In this document: positions 1 through 9,230 of the stretch, one piece after another
Layout of the letters: every line of letters starts with the position of its first letter
Position numbering within the stretch: the stretch's first letter is position 1
Source of the DNA: Nitrospinia bacterium
GTDB taxonomy: Bacteria; Nitrospinota; Nitrospinia; Nitrospinales; JAJDAT01
Length of the DNA stretch: 64,000 nucleotides
Assembly (NCBI GenBank): GCA_029261715.1
Contig: JAJDAT010000025.1
Location: 496,001 to 560,000 of the forward strand
Direction of reading: 5' to 3'
Program-made: the position numbers and the translations under genes
Notes under the pieces: generated by a model
Told to the model about the DNA's origin: nothing
What the model saw: only the letters and a program-made list of their open reading frames with translations
The model's database searches: none

Positions 1-55
1 GCAAGCTGGGTTTATTGAGGCTATTGAAGGAATTGTCAAAGGCCCCGGTTGTTAA
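1..55 (+). CDS. C-terminal end of a haemagglutinin-like exoprotein (partial)
   Basis: The first 55 bases read in frame from base 2 as a 17-residue tail ending in GPGC and a TAA stop. This tail is nearly identical to the last residues of the large exoprotein that ends at 6644 (both contain QAGFIEAI and end GPGC). The window therefore opens in the 3' end of a second copy, and the two genes stand in tandem. Only the tail is visible, so its length and domains are unknown. Confidence 0.75.
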   Translation, partial: QAGFIEAIEGIVKGPGC

Positions 56-102
56 AGGTTTTACTAGTTTAAAGTTATGGTTTATTTAGCAAATCCCACG
101 AC

Positions 103-133
103 TTGTCATCCAGAGTTTGTCGAGGGATCCCGG
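103..133 (-). repeat. Dispersed intergenic repeat copy (reverse orientation)
   Basis: On the minus strand this reads GGGATCCCTCGACAAACTC followed by TGGATGACA. It resembles the repeat copies near 42.2, 47.0 and 60.5 kb. It lies in the 226-base gap between the two tandem exoprotein genes, where I saw no gene. Confidence 0.45.
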
Positions 134-183
134 TTTTAAAAAAGTAAAAACGAAAATTTTCTTGGTAGCAGAATTATTGAAAG

Positions 184-230
184 GTGGTCGTGGTTCCCTT
201 CGACTCGACAAGCTTAAGGCTCAGCATGAA
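184..230 (+). repeat. Dispersed intergenic repeat copy
   Basis: The segment carries CCCTTCGACTCGACAAGC and then GGCTCAGCATGA, the same type of motif as the other intergenic repeats in the window. It lies 50 to 100 bases upstream of the large exoprotein start. No ORF covers it. Confidence 0.45.
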
Positions 231-281
231 ATTTATTTTTGTTCAACACACGAAGCGAGATTTTTTCTTAGCGTTTATTAA

Positions 282-3200
282 ATGATTCGAAAACTATTTA
301 TAGGTTTTTTAATATATTTGATCGGTGGTTTTCCGACACTGGTTTATGCGTTGCCGCAAGGCGGAGAAGTGGTTTCGGGAACGGTTGGGATTAACTCTCC
401 CAACGCCAATAACATGGCCATAAACCAAGGGTCTAACCAAGCCATCGTTAATTGGCAAGGTTTCGATATTGGCAAGCAGGAATCGGTAACGATTAATCAA
501 CCTAATAGTAACTCGGTTATTCTAAACCGAGTCGTTGGCGAGAACCCCAGCGCCATTCTAGGTAAACTCTCCGCAAACGGTCAGGTTTTCTTAACCAATC
601 CTTCAGGTATTCTTTTTGGACAAGGCGCGCAAGTGAACGTCGGCGCTTTGGTTGCCAGCACGCTCAATATTTCGAATCAAGATTTTCTAGATCGTAATTA
701 TCGCTTCACTCAAGACAAAAATAAACCTTTGGCTTCGATAATTAATCTGGGCGATATCAATGCCGGTTCAGTTGGGTTACTGGCGCCACGAGTAGAAAAT
801 CGCGGAACCATTGTCGCCAGTTTGGGATCGGTCGCTATAGCGTCAGGCGAAAAAACGGCCCTAGATTTTGAAGGAGACGGGTTGATTAATTTCGAAATCA
901 CGCAACCAGTGAACGGAGAGATTCGCGATGCCGATGGTAATATTTTGCAAAGCGGCGTCATAAATTCTGGTCTGATTCAAGCCAATGGAGGCCAAGTAGT
1001 TTTGTCAGCTCTGCAAGCGCAGGGGATGATTCAGAGTGTCGTGAACAACGAAGGCATGATCGAAGCCAAGGGCGTTGAAGAACGCGATGGCAAGATTTTC
1101 TTACTGGGCGCAGATGAAATAATCAATGAAGGAACGCTAGATGTTTCCGGAGAAGAACCCGGACAAACAGGCGGAGAGATTCGTCTATTAGGTGAAAGTG
1201 TGTCCGTTAAGAGTGGGATTTTAAACGCTTCTGGTGATGCGGGTGGCGGAACCGTTTTGATCGGCGGTGACCGGCAAGGGCAAAATTCAAATATTCAAAA
1301 TGCAAAAAATACGACAGTTGCGGAGTCCGCTTCTATTAAAGCTGACGCCATAAATTCTGGTGATGGCGGCAAAATAATTGTTTGGGCAGACGATTCAACA
1401 AGTGTCCATGGAATATTATCTGCCACTGGTGGCGCTCAATCTGGTAATGGTGGGTTTGTTGAAACCTCCGGTAAAAACTCTTTAAATGTAACGAGCGCTC
1501 CAGATGTTTCTGCGAAGAATGGGAAAGCCGGAACATGGTTGTTAGACCCAACCAATATCGAAATTGTTAGCGGTCCTGGTAACGGCGACGGATCGCAAGT
1601 ATCTGTGACGACCATCGAGACGGCGCTCAATGCCGGTAGCAGTGTTCATATAATTACCAGCGGACAAGGTTTAGAAGAGGGGACGATTACGGTTTCGACA
1701 GCGATCGTTAAATCTTCTGGCGGTGATACTTCACTCACGTTAACGGCTCATGGCGATATCATCGTCAACCAATCTATTACTTCCACTAGCGGTGCATTAG
1801 CCGTTAATTTGATTTCGGGAGCTGATATTTTTGTTAACGCCGCAATCGTCACCAATGGCGGTAATTTATTAGCGGATGCTGGAGCGACCAATCTTCCCGC
1901 TAATATCTCTGGGTCTTATATGCCAGCGGCGCGGATTTCTGGCGCGGCGGTTGTGTTGCCGAAAATTGAGGTCAATGCTGACATTACGACAGGTGGCGGC
2001 AGCGTTACATTAGGTCAATTTAAAACCAAAACACATTCCTTAATTGGCGGCGGAACCTATACAAAAGAAAATATAGCTAAGGCTGATATTTTTATCAAAA
2101 ATTCTACGATAAGCACTAGTGGAGGAAATTTTAAAACTAATGGAGGTACGCTTTCGATTACTCAGCCTTCAATAATCAATACCGCAGCTGGAGATATTAC
2201 ATTTGATTCTAATATTGGAACTCCTACGTTAACTTTATCTGCTAATTCAAATAGTAACGCTAGCATCTTATTAAATTCGACGCCTTCTATTACCATCGGT
2301 TCAAACTCCACTCTTATGTCTTCAGGGGGAGATATCACGCTTACGTCTAACGCCGCCGATCTTATTGTCCTAGAGCCAGTTTTAACGATAAATATTGAAG
2401 AGGACGCTTCTATCACGACACCGGGCGGCAACATTTTGATTGACGGCGGCGATAACTCAATTGTGTTGGTAGCGGGAAACTTGAACGTATCGAACGGTAG
2501 CGGTAAAGGCGGTACAATTCAAGTTTTAGGAACCTATGTAGGAATTCAAGACGAAGCAGAGCTTGACGCATCCGGCGACGAAGGCGGTGGAACGATATTG
2601 GTCGGCGGTGATTATCAAGGTAAAAACGAAGACGTTCGAAACGCCGAGCGCGCTTTTATAGCGGCTAACGCTTCACTTAAAGCAGACGCCATAACCACAG
2701 GCAACGGCGGTAAGGTCATTCTTTGGGCAGACGATATCGCGCGTTTTTACGGTTCTATTTCGGCGCAAGGCGGCTCTATTTCCGGAGATGGTGGGTTTGT
2801 TGAAACATCTGGTAAAAATTATTTAGATGCGCAAGGGTATGTAAATACTTTGGCGGTTAATGGAAATATTGGAACTTGGTTGTTAGACCCAAAAAATATA
2901 ACGGTTACGGATGGAGGGGGAGCTGTTTTAGGAGGTGTCGACCAGTTCCTAGATTCATTTAACAGCACAATTACTATTGACGCTGCGACTATTAACGCCG
3001 CCGGGGCCAATGTTGTTTTACAAGCCAGTAACGACATAACCATCGATGAAGCGATTAGTATTTCCACCGCAGGGATTACCTTAACTTTACAAGCTGGGCG
3101 AAGCGTTTTAATAAATCAAAATATCACTACCAACAATGCTGCGTTAACCATCGTGGCAAATGAAACCGTCGCAAATGGAGTTGTAGACGCTCAAAGAGAC

Positions 3201-6200
3201 GCTGGAATTGCAGTAATCACAATGGCAGATGGAACTACCCTCAATGCTGGAACCAACAACGTGATTCTAACCATGAGTACTGGACCTACCACCAATAACA
3301 CAAGCGGCGATATTACTATTGAAAATATAATGGGCGACGACATATTTATCGATAATAATGGAACAAGCGCCGGGTCCGATATTCTCATTGCTTCTGCCGA
3401 TTCGTTAATAACTGCAACAACAGTGGCGCTTGCGGTTGATGGTACGGGTTCTTCGGTTGGGACCTCTGGTAATAGAATTAGAGTTACCGTTACCAATTTG
3501 GAAGCTATCGCGACCTCTGGCGGGGTTTTTCTCGACTCCATTGGACAAGGCCTTCAAATTGGCGCAGCGGCTCTAGGTTCTTTGACGGGTATTACCACGA
3601 CAGCCGGAGGAGAGATTAATGTTACCTCCGCAGGGACGATTAACATAGCTGATGCGATGTCTGGTTCTGCAGCTATTACGTTAGACGCCAACGGAACCAA
3701 CTCGGATATTGCTGTTAATGCGAGCATAATCACTACATCCGGCGCCATAACTCTAACGGCAGACGATAGTATTTCTGGGACTGCTGGCGGTGATATTACC
3801 GCTACTGGAACTGGAGCTTTATCCATTACTGCGAATGCCAATAGCTCTTCCGGCGGCGATGGTGGAGATGTTATCACTATGTTTGATGGAGCTGAGTGGA
3901 ATGCAGGGAGTGGACTTCTTTCCTTAACCGCGCATGGTTCAATTACCATAGGTAAATTAATAACGACTTCTACAAGCTCAACCGCTGTTGCTGTGAGTTC
4001 TTCCTCCGGAGGTATTATCGATGGAGGCGATACTGGTGGAGACGACATTGAAGGAAATTCCGGAACGGTAAACCTTACAGCCAACACGGGTATAGGTTCC
4101 GCTGGCGCTATAGAAGTTGATACCGCTATCTTAGCCGTGGATGCTAACGAATCCATCCAAGTAGCAAATGCTGGAACGTTATCAGATTTATCAATGACGC
4201 TTAATCCCGCTACTCTTACCGACTCGACTTATAGTATTACGTCCACAGGTTTGACTTTAAGTATTTCAGATTCGGCGGCAAATGTGAATATTGCCGGTTT
4301 GACTTCTACCGGTAATTTAAACTTTACGTTGGCAGTTGATACAGGAAACTTAACCACTTCAGGAGCTATTAACGTACAATCGGGGAATTTCACGGTTACC
4401 ACATCCTCTGGCAGTCAAACTTATTCCAATACGATTGCCGCTAATAACGTTACCCTTAATGCCGATGGAGCTAATTCTGATGTAAACATTAACGCGGCGA
4501 TTACAACAGCCTCTGGTGGAGCTGTGACTATAACGGCTGACGATAGCATTATTTTTGCCGCTGCAGGGGACATTACCGCAGGCGGAGCGGGAAATATTTC
4601 GGTCACGGCAAATACCAATAATGCATCCGGCGATAGTTTTAACCAGATTAGTATGAATGCGGGCACCACTATCGACGCGGGAAGTGGAACCATTACGTTT
4701 GCTTCCACCGGCATTAATGCAGGTACTTTGAACATTACTGGGTTGACTACCACTAATTCCTCAGACACAGCCGTCACTCTCAATACTAATTCCTCGATCA
4801 CCGACGCAGGCGATACAAGTGTTGATATTGTCGCTACTAACGGACGGATAGTGATGACTGCTAATATTGGAATTGGCGATTCGGGGGCAATCGAGATTAC
4901 CGCCAGCTCTATCGACGCCGTCAACTCGGTATCAAACAGTATCGCTATAGCTGAGACAGATAGTATTTCTATTCAAAGGTTAGCAAACTCCGCTTCAGGG
5001 GCAAACATTACGTTTACAGCTAATGCTGGAACGATCACTATTGCTTCTGGAGGTTCGGGCGTTACCTCAGTTAACGGGGATATCAACATAACCGCAACCG
5101 GAACAACTTCCGATCTTTTAGTGAATAAGACGATTACTTCAGGATCGGGCGGGGGGCAAATTGAGTTAAAAGCCGACGACGATATAACGCTAACTTCAGG
5201 AATTGATCTTATTACTCCTGGAACAGGCAATTTGTTTTTGGTCGCGGATAACGACACCGATAATACCGGAGCTATTTCAGGTACAGGAGAATTAAAGATG
5301 AACGGCGGCGCATTAAAACTGGTCGCTGGATCTGGAATAGGAACTTCAGGAACGACGCTGGTTTCTAAAGGTGTAACTAGCTTTGCCGCATCCACAAACT
5401 CAGGTGGAATATTTTTAACGAATACAGGAACTGCAGGCGTTGCTTTAAATGCAACTACAGTTGATAGTTTGGTTGGCGTAACGGCGACTTCTGGGGATAT
5501 TACTATTTCCAATACGAGCGGTAATTTTTCTACCGCTCAAATAGTAACGGCTACTGGCTCTACAATTACCATAAGCGCCATTAATATGTCTTTTAATTCA
5601 GGCGGAATACTTTCAAACGGAGGTGTTGATCTCAACGCAACTGGGACCTTAAATGTCTCCAATGGCGTTCAGATTATTGCAGATAATGACGCCAATGGAA
5701 CAGATACTTTATCGGTTGACGCAGTTGGTGTTACTTTGAATGGGTCGAGTTCTGGTTCGGAAAATCTTAAAAATAAAGGCGGCGGAGCAATTACTATTTC
5801 TTCCTCTGGCGATGTTTCATTGGACGACAATTCTATAGGGCTTTCAAGCGGGGGCGCATTAGCAATTCTTGCCGGTACCAACCGGGTTTTTACAACGAGT
5901 TCCACCGGTCCTCTTATAACCCTTAGTACTGGAGGAAGCCTTCGCTTGGTTGGTTCTGAAATAGGAACGTCCACAAACCCGATTTTTACCACCGGTTTGA
6001 CTAAACTAGCTGGGACCGCTACCTCTGGAGGTTTCTATTTAACTAATAATAGTATTACGGATGTGAATTCGAACACTATAGGTGGTAGTGTGGGTATTTC
6101 TGCGTCGGGGAATATTATTATTAAAAATCCTCTCGGCGGCTTTACTTTTACGGATCTTGTTTCCTCCAGTAATGGGTCAATAACTTTGGAGACTAAATTC

Positions 6201-6644
6201 AGCATAACGGATCTCAACGGCTCGGCTGGCAGTTTATCTGCGTTAAATGGAACGGTGACAGCTAAAATTAGCGACTCTGGTAGCTCTTTTGGGATTTCGA
6301 GTAACCCAATTGAGGTTTCCGCAAGAGGTTTTAATTCTGATGATGTTGTAAGTGGTGTAGTCCATGTAGCTTTTACGGATACCACGCCGAGCGAAACCAC
6401 AGAAGAAACAAACCAAAATCAAAACCAAGGCCAAAACCAAAATCAAAACCAAGACCAAAACCTACCACCTGGGGATTCAAAACCTCCTGTAGGAGGGGAG
6501 CAATTTACACCAGATAATTTGCCGCCCGACTTTGGACCTGCAACTCAAGAAACTGTTGATCGAATTAACAGAGATAATACGGCAGGGAGACAAGCTGGGT
6601 TTATTGAGGCCATTGGCGAAATTGTTAATGGTCCCGGTTGTTAA
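282..6644 (+). CDS. Two-partner-secretion exoprotein, filamentous-haemagglutinin-like
   Basis: This 2120-residue protein starts with a signal peptide (about residues 1-24, ending VYA). A TPS secretion domain follows: LPQGG at 25, NRVVGENPSAILG, and NPSGILFGQG at 106. Proteins with this domain cross the outer membrane through a TpsB (FhaC-type) partner and fold as a long beta-helix. Most of the protein is low-complexity Ser/Thr/Gly/Asn sequence with many G-x-I-x-I-T steps, which fits a beta-helix. A module of about 125 residues occurs twice (about 300-420 and 745-867), each ending GTWLLDP. A Q/N-rich linker (NQNQ repeats, bases 6410-6464) precedes a C-terminal tail ending in Cys. No TpsB gene is in the window. 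No good Shine-Dalgarno is seen, so the start is chosen by the signal peptide. A likely role is adhesion or surface coating (inference). Confidence 0.9.
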   Translation: MIRKLFIGFLIYLIGGFPTLVYALPQGGEVVSGTVGINSPNANNMAINQGSNQAIVNWQGFDIGKQESVTINQPNSNSVILNRVVGENPSAILGKLSANGQVFLTNPSGILFGQGAQVNVGALVASTLNISNQDFLDRNYRFTQDKNKPLASIINLGDINAGSVGLLAPRVENRGTIVASLGSVAIASGEKTALDFEGDGLINFEITQPVNGEIRDADGNILQSGVINSGLIQANGGQVVLSALQAQGMIQSVVNNEGMIEAKGVEERDGKIFLLGADEIINEGTLDVSGEEPGQTGGEIRLLGESVSVKSGILNASGDAGGGTVLIGGDRQGQNSNIQNAKNTTVAESASIKADAINSGDGGKIIVWADDSTSVHGILSATGGAQSGNGGFVETSGKNSLNVTSAPDVSAKNGKAGTWLLDPTNIEIVSGPGNGDGSQVSVTTIETALNAGSSVHIITSGQGLEEGTITVSTAIVKSSGGDTSLTLTAHGDIIVNQSITSTSGALAVNLISGADIFVNAAIVTNGGNLLADAGATNLPANISGSYMPAARISGAAVVLPKIEVNADITTGGGSVTLGQFKTKTHSLIGGGTYTKENIAKADIFIKNSTISTSGGNFKTNGGTLSITQPSIINTAAGDITFDSNIGTPTLTLSANSNSNASILLNSTPSITIGSNSTLMSSGGDITLTSNAADLIVLEPVLTINIEEDASITTPGGNILIDGGDNSIVLVAGNLNVSNGSGKGGTIQVLGTYVGIQDEAELDASGDEGGGTILVGGDYQGKNEDVRNAERAFIAANASLKADAITTGNGGKVILWADDIARFYGSISAQGGSISGDGGFVETSGKNYLDAQGYVNTLAVNGNIGTWLLDPKNITVTDGGGAVLGGVDQFLDSFNSTITIDAATINAAGANVVLQASNDITIDEAISISTAGITLTLQAGRSVLINQNITTNNAALTIVANETVANGVVDAQRDAGIAVITMADGTTLNAGTNNVILTMSTGPTTNNTSGDITIENIMGDDIFIDNNGTSAGSDILIASADSLITATTVALAVDGTGSSVGTSGNRIRVTVTNLEAIATSGGVFLDSIGQGLQIGAAALGSLTGITTTAGGEINVTSAGTINIADAMSGSAAITLDANGTNSDIAVNASIITTSGAITLTADDSISGTAGGDITATGTGALSITANANSSSGGDGGDVITMFDGAEWNAGSGLLSLTAHGSITIGKLITTSTSSTAVAVSSSSGGIIDGGDTGGDDIEGNSGTVNLTANTGIGSAGAIEVDTAILAVDANESIQVANAGTLSDLSMTLNPATLTDSTYSITSTGLTLSISDSAANVNIAGLTSTGNLNFTLAVDTGNLTTSGAINVQSGNFTVTTSSGSQTYSNTIAANNVTLNADGANSDVNINAAITTASGGAVTITADDSIIFAAAGDITAGGAGNISVTANTNNASGDSFNQISMNAGTTIDAGSGTITFASTGINAGTLNITGLTTTNSSDTAVTLNTNSSITDAGDTSVDIVATNGRIVMTANIGIGDSGAIEITASSIDAVNSVSNSIAIAETDSISIQRLANSASGANITFTANAGTITIASGGSGVTSVNGDINITATGTTSDLLVNKTITSGSGGGQIELKADDDITLTSGIDLITPGTGNLFLVADNDTDNTGAISGTGELKMNGGALKLVAGSGIGTSGTTLVSKGVTSFAASTNSGGIFLTNTGTAGVALNATTVDSLVGVTATSGDITISNTSGNFSTAQIVTATGSTITISAINMSFNSGGILSNGGVDLNATGTLNVSNGVQIIADNDANGTDTLSVDAVGVTLNGSSSGSENLKNKGGGAITISSSGDVSLDDNSIGLSSGGALAILAGTNRVFTTSSTGPLITLSTGGSLRLVGSEIGTSTNPIFTTGLTKLAGTATSGGFYLTNNSITDVNSNTIGGSVGISASGNIIIKNPLGGFTFTDLVSSSNGSITLETKFSITDLNGSAGSLSALNGTVTAKISDSGSSFGISSNPIEVSARGFNSDDVVSGVVHVAFTDTTPSETTEETNQNQNQGQNQNQNQDQNLPPGDSKPPVGGEQFTPDNLPPDFGPATQETVDRINRDNTAGRQAGFIEAIGEIVNGPGC
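1150..1580 (+). repeat. Exoprotein internal module, copy 1
   Basis: This encodes roughly residues 300-430 of the exoprotein. Landmarks are GGGTVLIGGDRQG at about 322, KADAI, GGKIIVWADD, GGFVETSGKN and GTWLLDPTN at 417. Copy 2 repeats the same landmarks in the same order about 447 residues later. Confidence 0.8.
2485..2920 (+). repeat. Exoprotein internal module, copy 2
   Basis: This encodes roughly residues 735-880. Landmarks are GGGTILVGGDYQG at about 769, KADAI, GGKVILWADD, GGFVETSGKN and GTWLLDPKN at 864. It matches copy 1 in order and spacing, so it is an internal duplication within the beta-helix stalk. Confidence 0.8.
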
Positions 6645-6743
6645 GATTTTTTTTCAATATTTTAGACGCAAAATTTATTCTTTCCGAACCATTTTAGTTT
6701 TCTTCCTCCCTTTTAAAAAGTTTTACATGTGATTTTGAACTGT

Positions 6744-6771
6744 TTGTAATAAAACGAGGTCGTTCTATACT
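6744..6771 (+). promoter_or_regulatory. Sigma-70-type promoter upstream of the HD-GYP gene
   Basis: TTGTAA at 6744-6749 is followed, after a 16-base spacer, by TATACT at 6766-6771. The surrounding sequence, including the spacer motif GGTCGT, is repeated upstream of the next gene (7858-7885). That makes a chance match less likely. It would give a leader of about 40 bases for the gene starting at 6821. Confidence 0.6.
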
Positions 6772-6820
6772 ATTTGTCCGTTTTACTTTTTCGGATTTGA
6801 GCCCTTATTAAGATATTTAA

Positions 6821-7810
6821 TTGGTTATGTTGATGAACAATGAAGGATCGTTTGAAAAATTTCAGCGCATTGATTTTGAGGTTTTAGATATAGAACAATT
6901 AATAGATTTTGATGTTTTTGTTAAAACCTCTGCGACTGAAAAAGAACCTTATATTAAGTATTACGATAAGAATAGGAGCGATCAGAAAGATAAGTTATTA
7001 GGATTGCTTAATTCACAGCAAATCCAAACAGATCTGTACATCCAAAGTATTGATTTAAAAAATTATTACGAGCACGCTTCCCAATCTATGCGGGAGTATT
7101 TGTCGAACCCTAAAGTTGAAATCACTCAAAAGTTTCAAAAGGTTTATGCCCTAGCTAATAACTTAACCAAATCATTTTTTGAAGATAAAGCTTCTCCGAA
7201 TATTCTGAGATCCTCTCCACAAGTTATAGAATTATTAAAAAGTTGTCTTGAAAATGAAGAGCTTATTGATAAGGGATTACAAAAACTTGTTAGCAAAGAT
7301 TATCGCACTTATACCCATAGCATTAATGTAGGTCTTTATTGTATGGCTTATGGAATTAAATCTGGTTTTCCATCAGATAAGGTTTCAGAACTTGGCTTAG
7401 GCGGCATGCTTCATGACGTAGGCCAGATTAAAATTGACGACAATATAACTAAAAAACCTGATAGGTTGAGCGAAGATGAGTTCGGCGTAATTAAAAAGCA
7501 TACTCAATATGGGAAAAGTATTTTGGAAAAATTGGAATGTTTTGATGAAACTATTTTGGAAATAGTTGAACAACATCATGAAAATTGCGATGGAAGCGGA
7601 TATCCCGAAGGAATGAAGGGCGATCAAATTTCTAGCTTTGCAAAAATATGCGCTATAGCCGATATTTATGACACATTGATATCTTATAGAACCTATGGGA
7701 AACAAGAGGAGCCTTTTGACGCATTTAATTTAATTAAAGAAGAAAATAAAAATCAATTTGATAAAGATATTTTTGTCAATTTTGTGCGTTTGATGGGACC
7801 TGATACCTAG
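6821..7810 (+). CDS. HD-GYP domain protein, probable cyclic-di-GMP phosphodiesterase
   Basis: The C-terminal half is an HD-GYP domain: LHDVGQ with H198/D199, K/HT in IKKHTQYG, QHHENCDGSGYP with G260-Y261-P262, and the downstream AIADIYDTL. HD-GYP enzymes hydrolyse cyclic di-GMP and so influence motility, biofilm and surface traits. The first 100 or so residues resemble the variable N-terminal region (DUF3391-like) common in this group. At 329 residues the length is normal, and no receiver or membrane segment is visible. The longest start is TTG at 6821. ATG at 6827 or 6833 is equally possible, since none has a clear ribosome-binding site. It stands alone behind its own promoter, just after a large surface exoprotein. 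A regulatory link to adhesion is possible but unproven. Confidence 0.88.
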   Translation: MVMLMNNEGSFEKFQRIDFEVLDIEQLIDFDVFVKTSATEKEPYIKYYDKNRSDQKDKLLGLLNSQQIQTDLYIQSIDLKNYYEHASQSMREYLSNPKVEITQKFQKVYALANNLTKSFFEDKASPNILRSSPQVIELLKSCLENEELIDKGLQKLVSKDYRTYTHSINVGLYCMAYGIKSGFPSDKVSELGLGGMLHDVGQIKIDDNITKKPDRLSEDEFGVIKKHTQYGKSILEKLECFDETILEIVEQHHENCDGSGYPEGMKGDQISSFAKICAIADIYDTLISYRTYGKQEEPFDAFNLIKEENKNQFDKDIFVNFVRLMGPDT

Positions 7811-7857
7811 TTTTTGTATGTTATAAAATGAAGGCTTTGATTGGAACTTTCTACCGT

Positions 7858-7885
7858 TTGCAATAGAGCAGGGTCGTACTATAAT
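7858..7885 (+). promoter_or_regulatory. Sigma-70-type promoter, second copy of the repeated element
   Basis: TTGCAA at 7858-7863, a 16-base spacer and TATAAT at 7880-7885 make a near-consensus promoter. The spacer holds GGGTCGTAC, matching GAGGTCGTTC in the promoter at 6744-6771. It lies 130 bases before the gene at 8017, so the transcript would have a leader of about 125 bases. Confidence 0.6.
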
Positions 7886-7925
7886 ACTTGGCTTATTTTT
7901 TTTTATTAAAACTGATTTAAAAGAA

Positions 7926-7977
7926 CGAGATCTCTCCATCCTTCGAGTACCTCATGACAGGTGTGTCAAAGGATGTA
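7926..7977. repeat. Inverted repeat, possibly related to the dispersed family
   Basis: CATCCTT and AAGGATG form the two arms around a loop of about 25 bases containing CGAGTACCTCATGACA. The arm and loop words resemble the intergenic repeats elsewhere in the window. It lies in the leader of the gene at 8017. Confidence 0.35.
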
Positions 7978-8016
7978 AGATAAATTTCTAAATAACTTTA
8001 TACATATCTTATTACC

Positions 8017-8349
8017 ATGGCAAAGAAACCCGATTCATTTATAAAAGGATTGACCGTTAACCTACCGGCGTCTGGAAAATTGTGTCAAATGATCCACGCC
8101 GACGAAGATCTTGAAGCGATTATTGAGCAAGCTCTATTAGAAAAAGAATGTGTCGTGAATTACGAAAAAACCTACCGGGACGGAAAAACCGGCAAAGAAA
8201 TATTAGACGGGATGGGGTACGCAGAAATATTAAAAAATTCTACCTTTGCCGAGCGGCAAAAAATTTATAGTCATATGGCTCAAATTTTTGCCGTTGCCAC
8301 AGACATAAATGAAGACGATGAGGATTACGACGAAGATGATGACGAGTAA
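8017..8349 (+). CDS. Small protein of unknown function with acidic tail
   Basis: This is a 110-residue soluble protein with no signal peptide or membrane segment and no family I recognise. The last 16 residues are almost entirely Asp/Glu (DDEDYDEDDDE). The centre has KTYRDGKTGKEILDGMGY. It is the first of three small unknown genes that run to 9201, and it lies behind the promoter at 7858. Acidic tails often serve as protein-binding or nucleic-acid-mimic segments, but nothing here assigns such a role. The ORF has normal codon use. Confidence 0.6.
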   Translation: MAKKPDSFIKGLTVNLPASGKLCQMIHADEDLEAIIEQALLEKECVVNYEKTYRDGKTGKEILDGMGYAEILKNSTFAERQKIYSHMAQIFAVATDINEDDEDYDEDDDE

Positions 8350-8482
8350 TAAAGAGATGTTATTTTATTAAATTGAAGCAAGAATTTTCGTCACTATAAG
8401 TCGTAGGTCTTCTGGATCAACCGCTTATTTAATTCCACAAATATTATGAAGTTTTTGCCGAGGTGATATATAATTTTGCTCA

Positions 8483-8875
8483 ATGGAAAAACTTTATAAA
8501 GCTTATTCTATCGTCCCGGATTTAAGAACTAAAAAACAAGTTCGAGTCGATTGGCGTAGTTACTCAAGAGTGGTCGGCAGAGTGGCGGGGTACCTGACAT
8601 ACAAAGAAGTCGTTTGGCTTGATGAATATCTCGAAAAAACCTACAAGATCTCTTTAGAGTTTGAAGAATTGACTCCTCCTTTTGAAGACGATAGAGATTA
8701 CGACGACATTGAATTGACTCCGGTTCAATTGCTGCATGATTCGGAGATTGATTTTGCCAAACATATTTTTGGTTATATCGTTTCTTTCCCTTTGGGTAAT
8801 GTAGGGTCTGTTAACGAGTTTTTAAATTTAATTTCGGAGACCTCTGAAGACCAGGAAGAGGATATCTATGAATGA
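8483..8875 (+). CDS. Small protein of unknown function
   Basis: The product is 130 residues, soluble and acidic overall, with DDRDYDDIELTP in the middle and SEDQEEDIYE at the end. I do not recognise a family. A TATAAT box at 8469-8474 lies only 9 bases before the ATG, so transcription may start almost at the start codon (leaderless). No convincing -35 goes with it. The stop codon overlaps the next start in ATGA, so this gene and the next are probably translated together. Confidence 0.6.
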   Translation: MEKLYKAYSIVPDLRTKKQVRVDWRSYSRVVGRVAGYLTYKEVVWLDEYLEKTYKISLEFEELTPPFEDDRDYDDIELTPVQLLHDSEIDFAKHIFGYIVSFPLGNVGSVNEFLNLISETSEDQEEDIYE

Positions 8876-9201
8876 TTGTTTGGTCTGAGGTTTTTAACCT
8901 TGTACAAAATAAACCTTTAAAGAAAAATGAAATGAGTGAAATAGAAGAAGTTGAAGAAATTGATAAAGGTGTGGAAGATGAGCCTTTTATCATTCAATAC
9001 AATATGAACGCTAGCTTTAGAATTGTATTGGAGTTTCCCTGTTTAAAAGATTTGTTAGAGCATTGGGATATTATCGAAGACGCCGGCCACACTTGCAAAC
9101 GTCTTAAAGAGTTTAATGTTAAGTTTCATAAAGCCGACATTTCACTCGATCTAAGGAATGCTCACACGACTTGCGATTTTGAAATTGAAGATTATTTATA
9201 A
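8872..9201 (+). CDS. Small protein of unknown function, coupled to the preceding gene
   Basis: The start ATG overlaps the preceding stop (ATGA at 8872-8875), a classic sign of translational coupling. The product is 109 residues with an acidic N-terminal stretch (EIEEVEEIDKG). A 90-residue core follows with Cys and His residues (FPCLKD, EDAGHTCKRLKEF, TTCDFEIEDY). An internal ATG at 8932 would give an 89-residue form. No known domain is recognised. Like its two upstream neighbours it is soluble and acidic, so the three may form one functional set. Confidence 0.55.
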   Translation: MIVWSEVFNLVQNKPLKKNEMSEIEEVEEIDKGVEDEPFIIQYNMNASFRIVLEFPCLKDLLEHWDIIEDAGHTCKRLKEFNVKFHKADISLDLRNAHTTCDFEIEDYL

Positions 9202-9230
9202 TAACTAATATTTAAATAATAGGGATTGAC

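Noticed and set aside
3554-5512. Long reverse-strand frames opposite the exoprotein gene
   Set aside because: They are antisense shadows of repetitive Thr/Ser/Gly codons; no ribosome sites or domains.
6532-6732. 66-codon frame overlapping the end of the exoprotein gene
   Set aside because: Out of frame with the real gene and without a ribosome-binding site.
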